A stretch of 64,000 bases of DNA from Microvirga sp. TS319 (GCF_041276405.1 NZ_JBGGGT010000002.1:1835001-1899000); one strand, 5' to 3'; positions 9,748-19,814 are shown, counted from the first letter of the stretch. Made by a program: numbers and translations. Notes: generated from the letters alone by a model not told the origin.

Positions 9748-10800
9748 ATGGACGAGAACGCGGAAGTGACATGCGAAAAGCACGGTGCCGCCGGCATCAT
9801 CACGCTCAATCGTCCCCGCGCCCTCAACGCCCTGACCCTGACCATGGTGCGCGAGATGCGCCGGGCCCTCGATGCCTGGGCCGCGGACCCGGAGGTCTCC
9901 CGCATCGTCGTCCAGGGCGCCGGCGAGAAGGCGTTCTGCGCGGGTGGCGACATCCGCCGCCTCACCGATCTTCTGCAGGCGGGCGAGCGCGACGAAGCGC
10001 TCGCGTTCTGGCGCGAGGAGTATCAGCTCAACATTCGGATCAAGCATTACCCGAAGCCATATGTCTCCCTCATCGACGGCATCGTCATGGGCGGCGGTGT
10101 CGGCGTGTCTCTGCACGGATCCCACCGCGTCGCGGGCGAGCGCTATCTCTTCGCGATGCCGGAAGTCGGCATCGGCTTCTTTCCCGACGTGGGCGCGACC
10201 TATGCCCTGCCGCGCCTTCCCGGCCGCACCGGCATGTATCTGGCGCTGACCGGCGAGCGGGTGAAGCAGGCCGACGCGGTGATGCTCGGCCTCGCCACCC
10301 ATGCGGTCCCGAGCGCCGCGATGGAGTCCCTGCGCCAGGCCCTGATCGCAGGCGAGCCGGTGGACGAGGCGCTGGCAAAGGCCTCCTTCGATCCCGGACC
10401 CGCGCCGTTGAGTCCGGAGCGCGCGGTCATCGATTCCTGTTTCTCGGCCGGGAGCGTCGCCGGCGTGCTGGAGTGCCTCGACGAGGCAGTGGATCAGGGC
10501 AGCGAATTCGCGGCCAGGACGGCGGCGGGCATGCGCGCCAAGTCGCCGACCAGCATGAGCATCGCCTTCGAGCAGGTGCGCCGAGGCGCCTCCCTGTCCT
10601 TCGAGGACGCCATGAGGACCGAGTTCCGCATCGTCTCCCGAATCGGCGACGGCAGGGACTTCTTCGAGGGTGTCCGGGCGGTTCTGGTCGACAAGGACAA
10701 TCAGCCCCGCTGGGATCCGGCCACCCTCGAGGGCGTGACGCGGGAAGCGGTCGAGCGCTACTTCGCGGGCCTGGGCGCCCACGAACTGGAGACCCGCTGA
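9748..10800 (+). CDS. 3-hydroxyisobutyryl-CoA hydrolase (enoyl-CoA hydratase family)
   Basis: Hydrolyses 3-hydroxyisobutyryl-CoA in valine breakdown. The crotonase fold is seen from NRPRALNALTLTMV through the oxyanion-hole segments EKAFCAGGDIRRL and DGIVMGGGVGVSLHG. The following MPEVGIGFFPDVGATYALPR is the signature that separates HIBCH-type hydrolases from plain enoyl-CoA hydratases, with the catalytic Glu and Asp in MPE and PDVG. The ~350-residue length and C-terminal half (SPTSMSIAFEQVRRG, DFFEGVRAVLVDKD) also match that subfamily. Its stop overlaps the start of the next small membrane gene by one base (TGATG), so the two are translationally coupled. Confidence 0.9.
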   Translation: MDENAEVTCEKHGAAGIITLNRPRALNALTLTMVREMRRALDAWAADPEVSRIVVQGAGEKAFCAGGDIRRLTDLLQAGERDEALAFWREEYQLNIRIKHYPKPYVSLIDGIVMGGGVGVSLHGSHRVAGERYLFAMPEVGIGFFPDVGATYALPRLPGRTGMYLALTGERVKQADAVMLGLATHAVPSAAMESLRQALIAGEPVDEALAKASFDPGPAPLSPERAVIDSCFSAGSVAGVLECLDEAVDQGSEFAARTAAGMRAKSPTSMSIAFEQVRRGASLSFEDAMRTEFRIVSRIGDGRDFFEGVRAVLVDKDNQPRWDPATLEGVTREAVERYFAGLGAHELETR

Positions 10801-11258
10801 TGCCCCGGAACGGCAACCACGGCGCAGCGCAGGAAGCCGCGCGGGACTATCTCTCGGACCGGATCGAGGAGCGTCCGGCAGCACCCGCCTCCATGCGCTG
10901 GGGCTTCGTCCTGACCTGGTTCATGCGGGTGCTCGCGATCATCTGGATCATGAAGGGGCTCAGCTCCTGGTCGGTGATCCTGGGGATCTGGACGCCCGCC
11001 GGTCAGTTCGAGGCCCGGTCGACGGGTTACCAGGCGATGATCATCTATTTCGCCCTGATCGACCTGATCGCGGCGGTCGGACTGTGGATGGCCGGCACCT
11101 GGGGCGGGATCATGTGGCTCCTGGCGGTCATGAGCCATCTGATCCTCGCGGCCTTCTTCCCGAGCATCGTCTCCAGCGGCATTCTCACGATCGTGTTCTT
11201 CCTCACGCTCGTGGCGGTCTATGTGGCGGTGTCCTGGCTCGCGGCCCAGGAGGAATAG
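10800..11258 (+). CDS. Small four-span membrane protein (DUF6163-like)
   Basis: A 152-residue protein with a hydrophilic N-terminus (~30 residues) and four hydrophobic segments: roughly 35-60, 75-98, 102-120 and 124-145. It resembles the uncharacterised DUF6163 family found in Hyphomicrobiales; that name is given from memory of the family's shape and is only moderately secure. The ATG shares a base with the stop of the hydroxyisobutyryl-CoA hydrolase gene, so expression is coupled, but a functional link to valine catabolism is not shown. Confidence 0.65.
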   Translation: MPRNGNHGAAQEAARDYLSDRIEERPAAPASMRWGFVLTWFMRVLAIIWIMKGLSSWSVILGIWTPAGQFEARSTGYQAMIIYFALIDLIAAVGLWMAGTWGGIMWLLAVMSHLILAAFFPSIVSSGILTIVFFLTLVAVYVAVSWLAAQEE

Positions 11259-11535
11259 GCGAGCTCCCGCGCGGCCGGGTTTCCCGGAGGCGCGCCTCAC
11301 ACAGAAGTGTATCCTCAAGAACACAGTTCGGAGATACATCGCAGGAGAGGCCGGTCGCGAGGGCTGAAGTCGGAGCCGAGGACAATTTTGCCATAAAACG
11401 GCCCCGAAGTTCTTCGTTTTCGATACCGTTCCTTAATTCTATCCCGGCAGTTTTTGCTGGGAGCGGGGTGCTCCGGACGATGGTCCTGACGCTTCCCGTC
11501 GCCGAGCCACACCTAACCGAGAAGAGCCTGCGCTC

Positions 11536-12792
11536 ATGTTGTCCCGCCGTACCCTCCTGACAGGATCGCTTGCCCTTGTCCTTACGCCGGCCACTGTCGC
11601 CATGGCGCAGACCCAGGCCGAGTGGTCGCAGAATTACGAAGCCGTCTCGCGCACCCGCGTGCAGCGGACCTCGACTCCGATGCTCTCCCAGGAATCCCTG
11701 GCCGCAACCGAGCAGATGATCGAGTATTACCGGAACATCGCCGCCCGCGGCGGATGGCAGCCCGTCCAGGGCGTGCAGGGCCTGCGCGTCGGTTCCAAGA
11801 GCCCGGCCGTGGCCGCTCTGCGCCAGCGCCTCATCATCACGGGCGATCTCGATCAGTCGGCGGGCGAATCGCCGATCTACGATTCCTATGTGGAGGCCGG
11901 CGTGCGCCGCTTCCAGGCTCGGCACGGCATCAGCTCCACCGGCACCGTGACGGCCGCGACCGTGGCCGCGATGAACGTGCCTGTCGACATCCGCATCCGC
12001 CAGCTCGAGATCAACGTGGCGCGCCTGCGCAGCCTCGTGGCCGGTGGCCTGCCGAACCGCTACGTGGTCGCCAACATCCCGGCCGCGCTCGTCGAGACCG
12101 TGGAGGGAGGCATGGTCCATACCCGCCACGCCGCCGGCGTCGGCAAGAGCGACCGCCAGTCTCCGCTCCTGAACACCAAGGTGGTCGAGGTCAACTTCAA
12201 CCCCTACTGGACCGTGCCCGCTTCGATCATCAAGAAGGATCTGATCCCGAAGATGCAGAAGGAGCCGAACTACCTGACGGACAACAAGATCCGCATCTTC
12301 AGCGGGGACCGGGAGATTCTCCCGTCCCAGGTCAACTGGTTCTCGGACGAGGCGACCCGCTACCGCTTCCGTCAGGACCCGGGCGGCGAACTCAACTCCA
12401 TGGGCTTCGTGCGCATCAACATTCCGAACCAGCACGGCGTGTACATGCACGACACGCCCTCGAAGGGCATCTTCGGCGACGATTTCCGCTTCGTCTCCTC
12501 GGGCTGCATTCGTGTGCAGAACGTGCGCGACTATATCGAGTGGCTCCTGAAGGACACCCCCGGCTGGAGCCGCGAGCAGATCGACGCCACGTTCAAGTCG
12601 GGCGACCGGGTCGACGCGCGGCTGGCCCAGCCGGTGCCGATCCACTGGATCTACATGACGGCCTGGGCGACTCCGGACGGGCTCGTGCAGTTCCGCGACG
12701 ACATCTACAACAAGGACGGTCTCGGCGCCTCCATCCCGGTGGCGAGCCGCACCCCGACCGAGCCGGACGAGGAAATGTTCCTCCAGAACTAA
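11536..12792 (+). CDS. L,D-transpeptidase with peptidoglycan-binding domain (YcbB/LdtD type)
   Basis: Periplasmic enzyme that makes 3-3 cross-links in peptidoglycan or attaches lipoproteins. Residues 1-24 are a signal peptide with a twin-arginine start (SRRTLLTGSLALVL, AMA cleavage site). Residues ~82-147 are a PG_binding_1 domain (VGSKSPAVAALRQRL). Residues ~176-345 are the YkuD catalytic domain, with His305 in YMHDTPSK and the nucleophile Cys324 in SSGCIRV. The domain order is that of YcbB, but at 418 residues it is shorter than the ~600-residue E. coli protein. It follows a 277-bp gap that must hold its promoter, and ends at a clear terminator. Confidence 0.9.
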   Translation: MLSRRTLLTGSLALVLTPATVAMAQTQAEWSQNYEAVSRTRVQRTSTPMLSQESLAATEQMIEYYRNIAARGGWQPVQGVQGLRVGSKSPAVAALRQRLIITGDLDQSAGESPIYDSYVEAGVRRFQARHGISSTGTVTAATVAAMNVPVDIRIRQLEINVARLRSLVAGGLPNRYVVANIPAALVETVEGGMVHTRHAAGVGKSDRQSPLLNTKVVEVNFNPYWTVPASIIKKDLIPKMQKEPNYLTDNKIRIFSGDREILPSQVNWFSDEATRYRFRQDPGGELNSMGFVRINIPNQHGVYMHDTPSKGIFGDDFRFVSSGCIRVQNVRDYIEWLLKDTPGWSREQIDATFKSGDRVDARLAQPVPIHWIYMTAWATPDGLVQFRDDIYNKDGLGASIPVASRTPTEPDEEMFLQN

Positions 12793-12815
12793 GGTCCGCG
12801 AATCCCGGAAAGACG

Positions 12816-12847
12816 ACAGCCCGCCTCCCAGGCGGGCTGTTGCTTTT
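12816..12847 (+). terminator. Rho-independent terminator after the L,D-transpeptidase gene
   Basis: An 11-bp perfect stem (ACAGCCCGCCT, loop CCC, AGGCGGGCTGT) followed by TGCTTTT, 24 nt after the stop codon. Confidence 0.85.
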
Positions 12848-12968
12848 CATGAGCCGGGTCCACAAGTCCCTGGAGCGGCTTGGCGCGCTCGGGCTCCCCA
12901 TGATAAAGGCCTGGGCCATCGGGAACTGAGCACCTTCAGGCGGGGCTCACAGCAAGGCGAGAACGACC

Positions 12969-14273
12969 ATGAGCGCGAGCGAAGCAGCAAGAAATCACCT
13001 GTCCAACAGCTTTTTCTCGGCCAGCCTCGCCGACAGCGATCCCGAGATTGCCCGCGCCATCGGGCTCGAACTCGGCCGCCAGCGCGACGAGATCGAGCTG
13101 ATCGCCTCGGAAAACATCGTCTCCCGCGCCGTCCTGGAGGCCCAGGGCTCGGTGATGACCAACAAATACGCGGAGGGCTATCCGGGCCGCCGCTATTACG
13201 GCGGCTGCCAGTTCGTCGACATGGCCGAGGAGCTCGCCATCGAGCGCGCCAAGCGCCTCTTCGACTGCAGGTTCGCCAACGTCCAGCCCAATTCCGGCTC
13301 CCAGGCCAACCAGGCCGTGTTCATGGCGCTCATGAAGCCGGGCGACACCTTCATGGGCCTGGACCTCGCCTGCGGCGGCCACCTGACCCACGGCTCGCCC
13401 GTGAACATGTCGGGCAAGTGGTTCAACGTGGTGAGCTACAAGGTCCGCGAGAGCGATCAGATCATCGACATGGACGAGGTCGCCCGCCTCGCCCGCGAGC
13501 ACAAGCCGAAGGTGATCGTGGCCGGCGGCTCGGCCTATTCCCGGTTCTGGGACTTCGCCCGCTTCCGCGAGATCGCCGACGAGGTCGGGGCGTTCTTCAT
13601 GGTGGACATCGCCCACTTCGCCGGTCTCGTGGCGGGCGGCGCGCATCCGTCGCCGTTCCCCCATGCCCATGTGGTCACGACCACCACGCACAAGACCCTG
13701 CGCGGTCCGCGCGGCGGCATGATCCTCACCAATGACGAGGACATCGCCAAGAAGGTGAATTCGGCGATCTTCCCCGGCCTCCAGGGCGGCCCGCTCATGC
13801 ACGTGATCGCCGCCAAGGCCGTGGCCTTCGGCGAGGCCCTCCGCCCCGAGTTCAAGCTCTACGCCCACGCGGTGGTGGAGAACGCCAAGGTGCTCGCCGA
13901 TGCCATGCTGGCCGGCGGCTACGCCATTGTGGCGGGCGGCACGGACAACCATTTGATGCTGGTGGACCTGCGCCCGAAGAAGCTCACCGGCAAGGCGGCC
14001 GAGGCGGCTCTGGGCCGCGCCCACATCACCTGCAACAAGAACGGCGTGCCCTTCGATCCCGAGAAGCCGATGGTGACCTCCGGCATCCGTCTCGGCACCC
14101 CCGCCGCGACCTCGCGTGGCTTCGGCGTGGCCGAGTTCCGGACGGTCGGCGAGCTGATCGTCGAGGCGCTCGACGGTCTTGCCAAGCACGGTGAGGAAGG
14201 CAACGCCCCGGTCGAAGAATCGGTGAAGGTCCGCGTGCACGAGCTGACCCGCCGCTTCCCGATCTACGCATAA
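12969..14273 (+). CDS. glyA: Serine hydroxymethyltransferase
   Basis: PLP enzyme interconverting serine + tetrahydrofolate with glycine + 5,10-methylene-tetrahydrofolate, the main one-carbon source. The PLP-lysine motif is clear ([16 protein letters not shown]), as are [25 protein letters not shown] and the C-terminal [14 protein letters not shown]. Length (434) is normal. It is the first gene of a run glyA-nrdR-ribD-ribE-ribH-nusB-thiL with very short gaps; the grouping is typical of alphaproteobacteria. The 130 bp upstream of the ATG, after the transpeptidase terminator, must contain the promoter but no clear -35/-10 pair was picked out. Confidence 0.97.
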   Translation: MSASEAARNHLSNSFFSASLADSDPEIARAIGLELGRQRDEIELIASENIVSRAVLEAQGSVMTNKYAEGYPGRRYYGGCQFVDMAEELAIERAKRLFDCRFANVQPNSGSQANQAVFMALMKPGDTFMGLDLACGGHLTHGSPVNMSGKWFNVVSYKVRESDQIIDMDEVARLAREHKPKVIVAGGSAYSRFWDFARFREIADEVGAFFMVDIAHFAGLVAGGAHPSPFPHAHVVTTTTHKTLRGPRGGMILTNDEDIAKKVNSAIFPGLQGGPLMHVIAAKAVAFGEALRPEFKLYAHAVVENAKVLADAMLAGGYAIVAGGTDNHLMLVDLRPKKLTGKAAEAALGRAHITCNKNGVPFDPEKPMVTSGIRLGTPAATSRGFGVAEFRTVGELIVEALDGLAKHGEEGNAPVEESVKVRVHELTRRFPIYA

Positions 14274-14286
14274 AACCGGATCGACC

Positions 14287-14784
14287 ATGCGCTGTCCCTA
14301 TTGCGGGAGTCTCGACACCCAGGTGAAGGATTCCCGGCCGACGGACGACTCCTCCTCCATCCGCCGCCGCCGCGTCTGTCCGGATTGCGGCGGCCGGTTC
14401 ACGACCTTCGAGCGCGTGCAGCTGCGCGAGCTGACGGTGGTGAAGCGCTCGGGGAGGCGCGTGCCCTTCGACCGGGACAAGCTCCAGCAATCGGTGGATG
14501 TGGCCCTGCGCAAGCGCTCCGTCGATCCCGAGCGCGTCGAGCGCATGATCAACGGCATCGTGCGCCAGCTCGAGAGCATGGGCGACGGCGAGGTGCCGAG
14601 CGAAACCGTGGGCGAGCTCGTCATGGAAGGCCTCAAGGCGCTCGATGACGTGGCCTATGTGCGCTTCGCCTCCGTCTACAAGAACTTCCGCGAGGCCAAG
14701 GATTTCGAAGAGATTCTCGGGAAACTGGCGGAAGAGCCGGAGGACGCTCCGCCTCTCCAGAAGAAGCCCGCGCAGTCCGAGTGA
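14287..14784 (+). CDS. nrdR: Transcriptional repressor NrdR
   Basis: ATP/dATP-sensing repressor of ribonucleotide reductase genes. The zinc ribbon uses Cys3, Cys6, Cys31 and Cys34 (MRCPYCG ... VCPDCGG), followed by an ATP-cone ([20 protein letters not shown] to [17 protein letters not shown]). 165 residues is the usual ~150 plus a short acidic/Pro-rich tail. It starts 13 nt after glyA and its TGA overlaps the ribD ATG by one base. Confidence 0.97.
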   Translation: MRCPYCGSLDTQVKDSRPTDDSSSIRRRRVCPDCGGRFTTFERVQLRELTVVKRSGRRVPFDRDKLQQSVDVALRKRSVDPERVERMINGIVRQLESMGDGEVPSETVGELVMEGLKALDDVAYVRFASVYKNFREAKDFEEILGKLAEEPEDAPPLQKKPAQSE

Positions 14785-15920
14785 TGAGTTCGTCCGGCGC
14801 ACAGGATCGGGTTTTGGAACGACACCCATGGGACGAGCGCTTCATGCGCCTCGCCATCGCGCTCGGCGAGCGCAATCTCGGCCTCACCTGGCCCAACCCT
14901 TCCGTGGGCTCCGTCGTGGTGGACGAGAGCGGGGATGCCCCTGTCATCGTCGCTCAAGGAGCGACCCAGGCGGGCGGGCGTCCGCATGCGGAGCGGGTCG
15001 CGCTCGCGGCGGCCGGTGAGCGGGCGAGGGGGGCGACCCTCTACGTCTCCCTGGAGCCATGCTCCCACCACGGCAGGACGCCTCCCTGCGCCGATGCGGT
15101 CGTGGAGGCGGGCGTCACCCGCGTGATCTCGGCCGTCGAGGACCCGGATACCCGCGTCGCCGGGCTGGGCCACGCCCGGCTGCGCGCCGCCGGAATCGAG
15201 GTGGTGGCCGGCTGCCTGGAGCCTCTGGCGCGCCGCGCCCATCGCGGGCACATCGCCCGTGTCACGAGGGGACGGCCCGTCGTCACCGTGAAGCTCGCCC
15301 GCACGACCGAAGGCCTGGCGGGGTCGCGCAACGGACCGCGCCTGATGATCACGGGGGACATCGCGAACGCGAAGGTGCACCTGATGCGCGCCCATGCGGA
15401 TGCCGTCATGGTCGGCGTCGGCACGATCCTGGCCGACGATCCGCTGCTCAACGTGCGCCTGCCCGGCCTCGAGAGCCGCGCGCCCGTCCGCATCGTGCTC
15501 GACTCGCATCTGCGCACGCCCCTGACGGCCCGCATCGTCGCGGGCGCCCGCGAGATCCCGACCTGGATCGTCACCACGCTTGCCGCGCCCGTTGGGGCGG
15601 AGCGCGCCCTCGTCGCGGGGGGCGTCGAGGTGCTGCGGGTCGCGGACGAGGGTGGGCAGGTGTCGCTTTCCGAGGCCCTGACCCTGCTCGGGACCCGCGG
15701 GCTGACCCGGCTGTTCTGCGAAGGCGGGCCGGGGCTTGCCGATGCGCTGGCCCGGGCCGATCTCATCGACGAGCTGATCCTGGTCACCGGCCGTTCCGCG
15801 CGCGGCGAGGGCGATGTCCCGGCCCTCGGGCTGGCACTGCAGGACCGCATGGACGCCCTCGACCTCTACGCCGACGAACAGGTCGGCTCCGATCTTTTCA
15901 TGTTCTGGGAGAAGCCCTGA
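14784..15920 (+). CDS. ribD: Bifunctional diaminohydroxyphosphoribosylaminopyrimidine deaminase / 5-amino-6-(5-phosphoribosylamino)uracil reductase
   Basis: Catalyses the second and third steps of riboflavin synthesis. The N-terminal deaminase has the zinc site HAERVAL plus EPCSHHGRTPPC; the C-terminal reductase begins near PVVTVKLARTTEGLAGSRNG and has GVGTILADDPLLNVR and FCEGGPGLADAL. 378 residues. ATG at 14784 overlaps the nrdR stop (TGATG); a GTG one codon earlier is possible. The end overlaps ribE by one base, so nrdR-ribD-ribE are translationally coupled. Confidence 0.96.
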   Translation: MSSSGAQDRVLERHPWDERFMRLAIALGERNLGLTWPNPSVGSVVVDESGDAPVIVAQGATQAGGRPHAERVALAAAGERARGATLYVSLEPCSHHGRTPPCADAVVEAGVTRVISAVEDPDTRVAGLGHARLRAAGIEVVAGCLEPLARRAHRGHIARVTRGRPVVTVKLARTTEGLAGSRNGPRLMITGDIANAKVHLMRAHADAVMVGVGTILADDPLLNVRLPGLESRAPVRIVLDSHLRTPLTARIVAGAREIPTWIVTTLAAPVGAERALVAGGVEVLRVADEGGQVSLSEALTLLGTRGLTRLFCEGGPGLADALARADLIDELILVTGRSARGEGDVPALGLALQDRMDALDLYADEQVGSDLFMFWEKP

Positions 15921-16555
15921 TGTTTACGGGAATCGTGACCGATATCGGCGAGGTCGTGTCCGAGGAAGGGGCGCAGGGCACCCTGAAGCGCCTGCGGATC
16001 GATGCGTCCTACGACCCTGAGACCATTGTGCTCGGCGCCTCCATCGCCTGCGGAGGCCCCTGCCTGACGGTCGTGGCCGTCGGCGCGCGCGAGGGCGGCT
16101 GCTGGTTCGACGTGGATGCGGCGGCGGAGACGCTGGACCGCACCACCGTGGGCGAGTGGAAGGCGGGAACGCGGATCAACCTGGAGCGCTCTCTCAAGAT
16201 CGGCGACGAACTCGGCGGTCATATCGTCACCGGCCACGTGGACGGCTTGGCCACCATCGTGGCCCGGGAGGCGATCACCGCCGGCGACGATCCCTGGGGG
16301 CCGACCGCGCGCTTCGTCATCCGGGCGCCGTCCGCTCTTGCGCCCTTCATCGCTGAGAAGGGCTCCGTATGCCTCGACGGCACGTCTCTGACCGTCAACT
16401 CGGTCGAAGGCGATCTCTTCTCGGTGCTCATCATCCCTCACACGCTCGCCGTGACCACCTGGGGCGAGCGCCAGGAGGGCGACAGGCTCAACCTGGAGGT
16501 CGACCTCATGGCCCGCTATGCGGCACGGCTTGCGGAGGCACGCCGGGCGGAGTAG
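15920..16555 (+). CDS. ribE: Riboflavin synthase, alpha subunit
   Basis: Dismutates two 6,7-dimethyl-8-ribityllumazine molecules to riboflavin. Two lumazine-binding repeats are seen, the first starting [12 protein letters not shown] with the CGGPCLTVV segment, the second starting around residue 98 ([10 protein letters not shown]) with [14 protein letters not shown]. 211 residues. Start overlaps the ribD stop by one base. Confidence 0.96.
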   Translation: MFTGIVTDIGEVVSEEGAQGTLKRLRIDASYDPETIVLGASIACGGPCLTVVAVGAREGGCWFDVDAAAETLDRTTVGEWKAGTRINLERSLKIGDELGGHIVTGHVDGLATIVAREAITAGDDPWGPTARFVIRAPSALAPFIAEKGSVCLDGTSLTVNSVEGDLFSVLIIPHTLAVTTWGERQEGDRLNLEVDLMARYAARLAEARRAE

Positions 16556-16650
16556 GGGAACGTCCATCTCATTCGTGTTCACCCAAATCGATCGCCGCTG
16601 CCCGTTCGGCGCCGAACCTCTCCGACAAGGGGAGGATGAAGGACTCTCCC

Positions 16651-17139
16651 ATGGTCTCGCATTCCGAAAAGCCGCAAGGCTCCCGTCCGCCGGTCCCCGG
16701 CGCCCGCATCCTGATCGTCGAAGCGCGGTTCTATGACGATATCGCCGACGAGCTGCTGCGCGGCGCGCAAGGCGCGGCCGAGGCGGCCCAGGCGAAAACG
16801 GAGGTGCTGACCCTCGACGGCGCGCTCGAGATCCCGGCGACGGTCGCCATCGCTCTCGATGCCGCCGAGAAGGCGGGCAAGCCCTACGATGCCGTCGTGG
16901 CGCTCGGCTGCGTGATCCGCGGCGAGACGGGGCATTACGACATCGTGGCGGGCGAGAGCGCCCGGGCCCTGATGGATCTGTCGGTCGCCCGCAAGATCCC
17001 GCTCGCCAACGGCATCCTGACCGTGGAGAATGACGACCAAGCCTGGACCCGGGCGAGCGTGAGCGAATTGAATAAGGGTGCGGGTGCCGTGGAAGCGGCG
17101 CTCGCCGTTCTGCGCATCAAGCAACAACTGGAGGCCTGA
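16651..17139 (+). CDS. ribH: 6,7-dimethyl-8-ribityllumazine synthase
   Basis: Makes the lumazine precursor from the pyrimidine product of RibD and dihydroxybutanone phosphate. Key segments: [32 protein letters not shown] and [17 protein letters not shown] (with the active-site His). 162 residues. Start 16651 has AAGGA 7 nt upstream; an in-frame ATG at 16636 is too close to its purine tract. The 95-bp gap after ribE shows no FMN-riboswitch fold that I can recognise. Ends 2 nt before nusB. Confidence 0.95.
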   Translation: MVSHSEKPQGSRPPVPGARILIVEARFYDDIADELLRGAQGAAEAAQAKTEVLTLDGALEIPATVAIALDAAEKAGKPYDAVVALGCVIRGETGHYDIVAGESARALMDLSVARKIPLANGILTVENDDQAWTRASVSELNKGAGAVEAALAVLRIKQQLEA

Positions 17140-17141
17140 TC

Positions 17142-17624
17142 ATGACGAAGCCTGCAGAGCGCTCGGCCGCTCGCCTCGCTGCCGTCCAGGCCCTCTACCA
17201 GATGGATCTCTCCGGCAAGACCGTCACGGACGCGCTGGCCGAGTTCGAGGCTTTCTGGATCGGGCGCGAGGTGGAAGGCATCGAGTTCAAGCCGTCCGAC
17301 ATCGAATTCTTCCGCAACGTCATCTCCGGCGTGGTCCAGAACCAGCGCCCCATCGACGTGAAGATCGACAAGGCTCTTTCCGAGGGCTGGCCCCTGCGCC
17401 GCGTCGAAGCCGTGCTGCGCGCCATCCTGCGTGCCGGCGGCTACGAGCTCATGTTCCGCAAGGATGTTCCGGCCCGCGTCGTGATCACCGAATACGTGGA
17501 CGTCACGCATGGCTTCTATGGCGAGGATGAGCCCGGCCTCGTGAACGCGGTGCTCGATACGCTCACCCGCGAAGTTCGCCCCGGCGAACTGGAAAAGAAG
17601 GCGGCCGGGCAGGGGAAACGCTGA
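17142..17624 (+). CDS. nusB: Transcription antitermination factor NusB
   Basis: Binds the boxA RNA with NusE/S10 in rRNA antitermination. All-helical family pattern: RSAARLAAVQALYQMDLSG at the start and RRVEAVLRAILRAGGYELMF ... VVITEYVDVTHGFYGEDEPGLVNAVLDTL at the end are diagnostic. 160 residues. The ribH-nusB-thiL order is widespread in proteobacteria. Confidence 0.96.
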   Translation: MTKPAERSAARLAAVQALYQMDLSGKTVTDALAEFEAFWIGREVEGIEFKPSDIEFFRNVISGVVQNQRPIDVKIDKALSEGWPLRRVEAVLRAILRAGGYELMFRKDVPARVVITEYVDVTHGFYGEDEPGLVNAVLDTLTREVRPGELEKKAAGQGKR

Positions 17625-17632
17625 GGCTCCGG

Positions 17633-18640
17633 ATGGCGGCACCGTCAGGCCATGGCTCCCACGGGCGTCCCGGCGAGGACAGCCTGATCGCCCGTTTCTT
17701 CGCGCCGCTGGCGGGCGAGGGAGGCCTCGGGCTGAAGGACGACGCCGCATGCCTGTCCCCACGGCCGGGCCACGATCTCGTGCTGACGACGGACGCCCTG
17801 GTCGAGTCGGTCCATTTCCTGCCCGAGGATGCTCCCGCTTCCATCGCCCGGAAGGCGCTCGGCGTGAATGTGTCGGATCTTGCCGCCAAGGGGGCGGAAC
17901 CAGTGGGGTTTCTCCTGAGCTTCGCCCTTCCCGGGGCCTGGACCGAGGAATGGCTTGCCGCTTTCGCCTCGGGTCTCGGGCAGGCATCGCGCGATTTCTC
18001 CTGCCCGCTCCTCGGCGGAGATACGGTCAAGGCGAATGGAGCGCTCACCCTCTCGGTCACGGCTCTCGGAGAGGTCCCCGCCGGAACGATGGTCCGTCGT
18101 ACGAATGCCAGGGCCGGCGACCTGATCTGCGTCACCGGCACGATCGGCGATGCGGCGCTGGGACTAAAGCTCCGACGGGCTCCCGCCTGGGCCGGGAATC
18201 TATCGCCTGAGGAGAGGGCGCATCTGGCCGACCGCTACCTCCATCCGCAGCCGCGCCACCGGCTCGCGCGGGCGGTGCGGGACCATGCCCATGCCGCCAT
18301 GGACGTGTCGGACGGACTTGCGGGCGATCTCGCCAAGATGATGCGGGCAAGCGGCGTTTCGGCGGTCGTCGAGGCGGAAAAGGTGCCGCTCTCGCCCGGT
18401 GTCCGGAAGGCCGTCGCGACCGATCCTGGGCTCTTCGACCTGGCCGTCACGGGCGGGGACGATTACGAGATTCTCTGCACGCTCCCGGAAAAGAATCTCG
18501 ACAGTTTCGTGAAAGAGGCTGATAGCGTGGGCGTCATGGTGTCCGCCATAGGCCGAGTCGTCGATGGGCATGAAGCCGCGGTCTTTCGGATACAGGGTGC
18601 TGAAAGACGCTACGATGCAGGCTCATTCTCCCACTTCTGA
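17633..18640 (+). CDS. thiL: Thiamine-monophosphate kinase
   Basis: Phosphorylates thiamine phosphate to thiamine diphosphate with ATP. Family motifs: GLKDDAACLS and VLTTDALVESVHFLP (metal/ATP-binding), VSDLAAKGAEPVGFLLS, LLGGDTVKANG, AMDVSDGLAGDLAKM and TGGDDYEILCT. 335 residues. It starts 8 nt after nusB, and its last 26 nt overlap the next gene, an MFS transporter. Confidence 0.95.
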   Translation: MAAPSGHGSHGRPGEDSLIARFFAPLAGEGGLGLKDDAACLSPRPGHDLVLTTDALVESVHFLPEDAPASIARKALGVNVSDLAAKGAEPVGFLLSFALPGAWTEEWLAAFASGLGQASRDFSCPLLGGDTVKANGALTLSVTALGEVPAGTMVRRTNARAGDLICVTGTIGDAALGLKLRRAPAWAGNLSPEERAHLADRYLHPQPRHRLARAVRDHAHAAMDVSDGLAGDLAKMMRASGVSAVVEAEKVPLSPGVRKAVATDPGLFDLAVTGGDDYEILCTLPEKNLDSFVKEADSVGVMVSAIGRVVDGHEAAVFRIQGAERRYDAGSFSHF

Positions 18641-19814
18641 CGCGCTTGCGAAGCGCAATGCCGTCGTTCTCGCCATGGCGACGGCTCTGGGCGGTTCGAG
18701 CCCCGCGATCGTCGTCTCCCTCGGCGGCCTCGTCGGGCAGACGCTCGCCGACAACAAGGAACTCGCCACCCTTCCCGTGAGCCTGCTCAATCTGGGCCTG
18801 GCGCTCGGCACGATTCCCGCCGCCATGCTCATGCGGCGAGTCGGGCGGCGCATCGGCTACATCGTCGGAGCGGGCATCGGTCTCTTCGGCGGGTGCCTTG
18901 CGGCCTTCGGCATCGTCTCCACCAGCTTCCTGCTGTTCTGCCTGGGCACGACCGTCATCGGCATGTACGGCTCCTTCAACCAGAGCTATCGCTTCGCCGC
19001 GACCGATGCTGCCTCCGAATCCTTCAAGGCTCGGGCGATTTCCTGGGTCATGATGGGCGGCATCGCGGCCGGGTTCATCGGGCCTCAAACGGTCATCTGG
19101 CTCCAGGATGCCGCGCCGTCCGCGCCGTTCTCGGGGGCGTTCCTGGGGCAGGCGGCGCTCGCCCTCATGTCCATGGTGGTCGTCTCGTTCCTCAAGCCCG
19201 TGCCAGTGAGCGCGGCCCCGAAGGTGGGCGGCCGGCCGTTGAGCGAGATCGTGACGCAGCCCCGGTTCGTCGTCGCGGTCGTGGCGGGCCTCGTCTCCTA
19301 TGCGCTCATGAGTTTCGTCATGACCGCCGCGCCCATGGCCATGGTGGGATGCGGGCATAGCGTCGGCGATGCGGCCTCCGGCATCCGCTGGCATATCCTG
19401 GCCATGTTCGGCCCGAGTTTCTTCACCGGGCGTCTCATCGCACGCTTCGGCAAGGGGCCGGTGACCGCGGCGGGGCTGTGCCTCATCGCCGTATCGGCCG
19501 TCATCGGCCTGTCCGGTATCGACCTGGCCCATTTCTGGGCCACGCTCATCCTCCTGGGTCTCGGCTGGAACTTCGGCTTCATCGGCGCGACCGCCATGGT
19601 GACCGATTGCTACCGGCCGGAGGAGCGCACGAAGGTCCAGGCGGCCAACGATTTCCTGGTCTTCGGCTCGGTCGCCGTCGCGTCCTTCTCGTCGGGGAAG
19701 CTCCTGAACGCGGGCGGCTGGGAGACCGTGAACTGGATGGTCTTCCCGCCCGTCGCCGTCGCGCTACTTCTGCTAGCTTGGCAGCAGAAGGCGTGGCGGG
19801 CCGTACCCGCATAA
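18615..19814 (+). CDS. MFS transporter, 12-span
   Basis: A 399-residue major facilitator with about 12 hydrophobic segments. A motif-A-like loop between spans 2 and 3 reads MLMRRVGRRIGYIVG; MYGSFNQSYRFAATDAA and a later WNFGFIGATAMVTDCYRPEE loop are recognisable in a group of uncharacterised proteobacterial MFS proteins. The longest frame starts at 18564 inside thiL; ATG 18615 is chosen because the protein then begins a few residues before the first span. It overlaps the thiL 3' end by 26 nt, so it is probably read from the same transcript. Substrate unknown. Confidence 0.8.
   Translation: MQAHSPTSDALAKRNAVVLAMATALGGSSPAIVVSLGGLVGQTLADNKELATLPVSLLNLGLALGTIPAAMLMRRVGRRIGYIVGAGIGLFGGCLAAFGIVSTSFLLFCLGTTVIGMYGSFNQSYRFAATDAASESFKARAISWVMMGGIAAGFIGPQTVIWLQDAAPSAPFSGAFLGQAALALMSMVVVSFLKPVPVSAAPKVGGRPLSEIVTQPRFVVAVVAGLVSYALMSFVMTAAPMAMVGCGHSVGDAASGIRWHILAMFGPSFFTGRLIARFGKGPVTAAGLCLIAVSAVIGLSGIDLAHFWATLILLGLGWNFGFIGATAMVTDCYRPEERTKVQAANDFLVFGSVAVASFSSGKLLNAGGWETVNWMVFPPVAVALLLLAWQQKAWRAVPA

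Noticed and set aside
12848..12968. Glycine or SAM riboswitch upstream of glyA
   Set aside because: No matching conserved core or tandem aptamer pattern could be read in the 120 bp.
16556..16650. FMN riboswitch before ribH
   Set aside because: The 95-bp gap lacks the conserved six-stem core sequences and is too short for a full RFN element.
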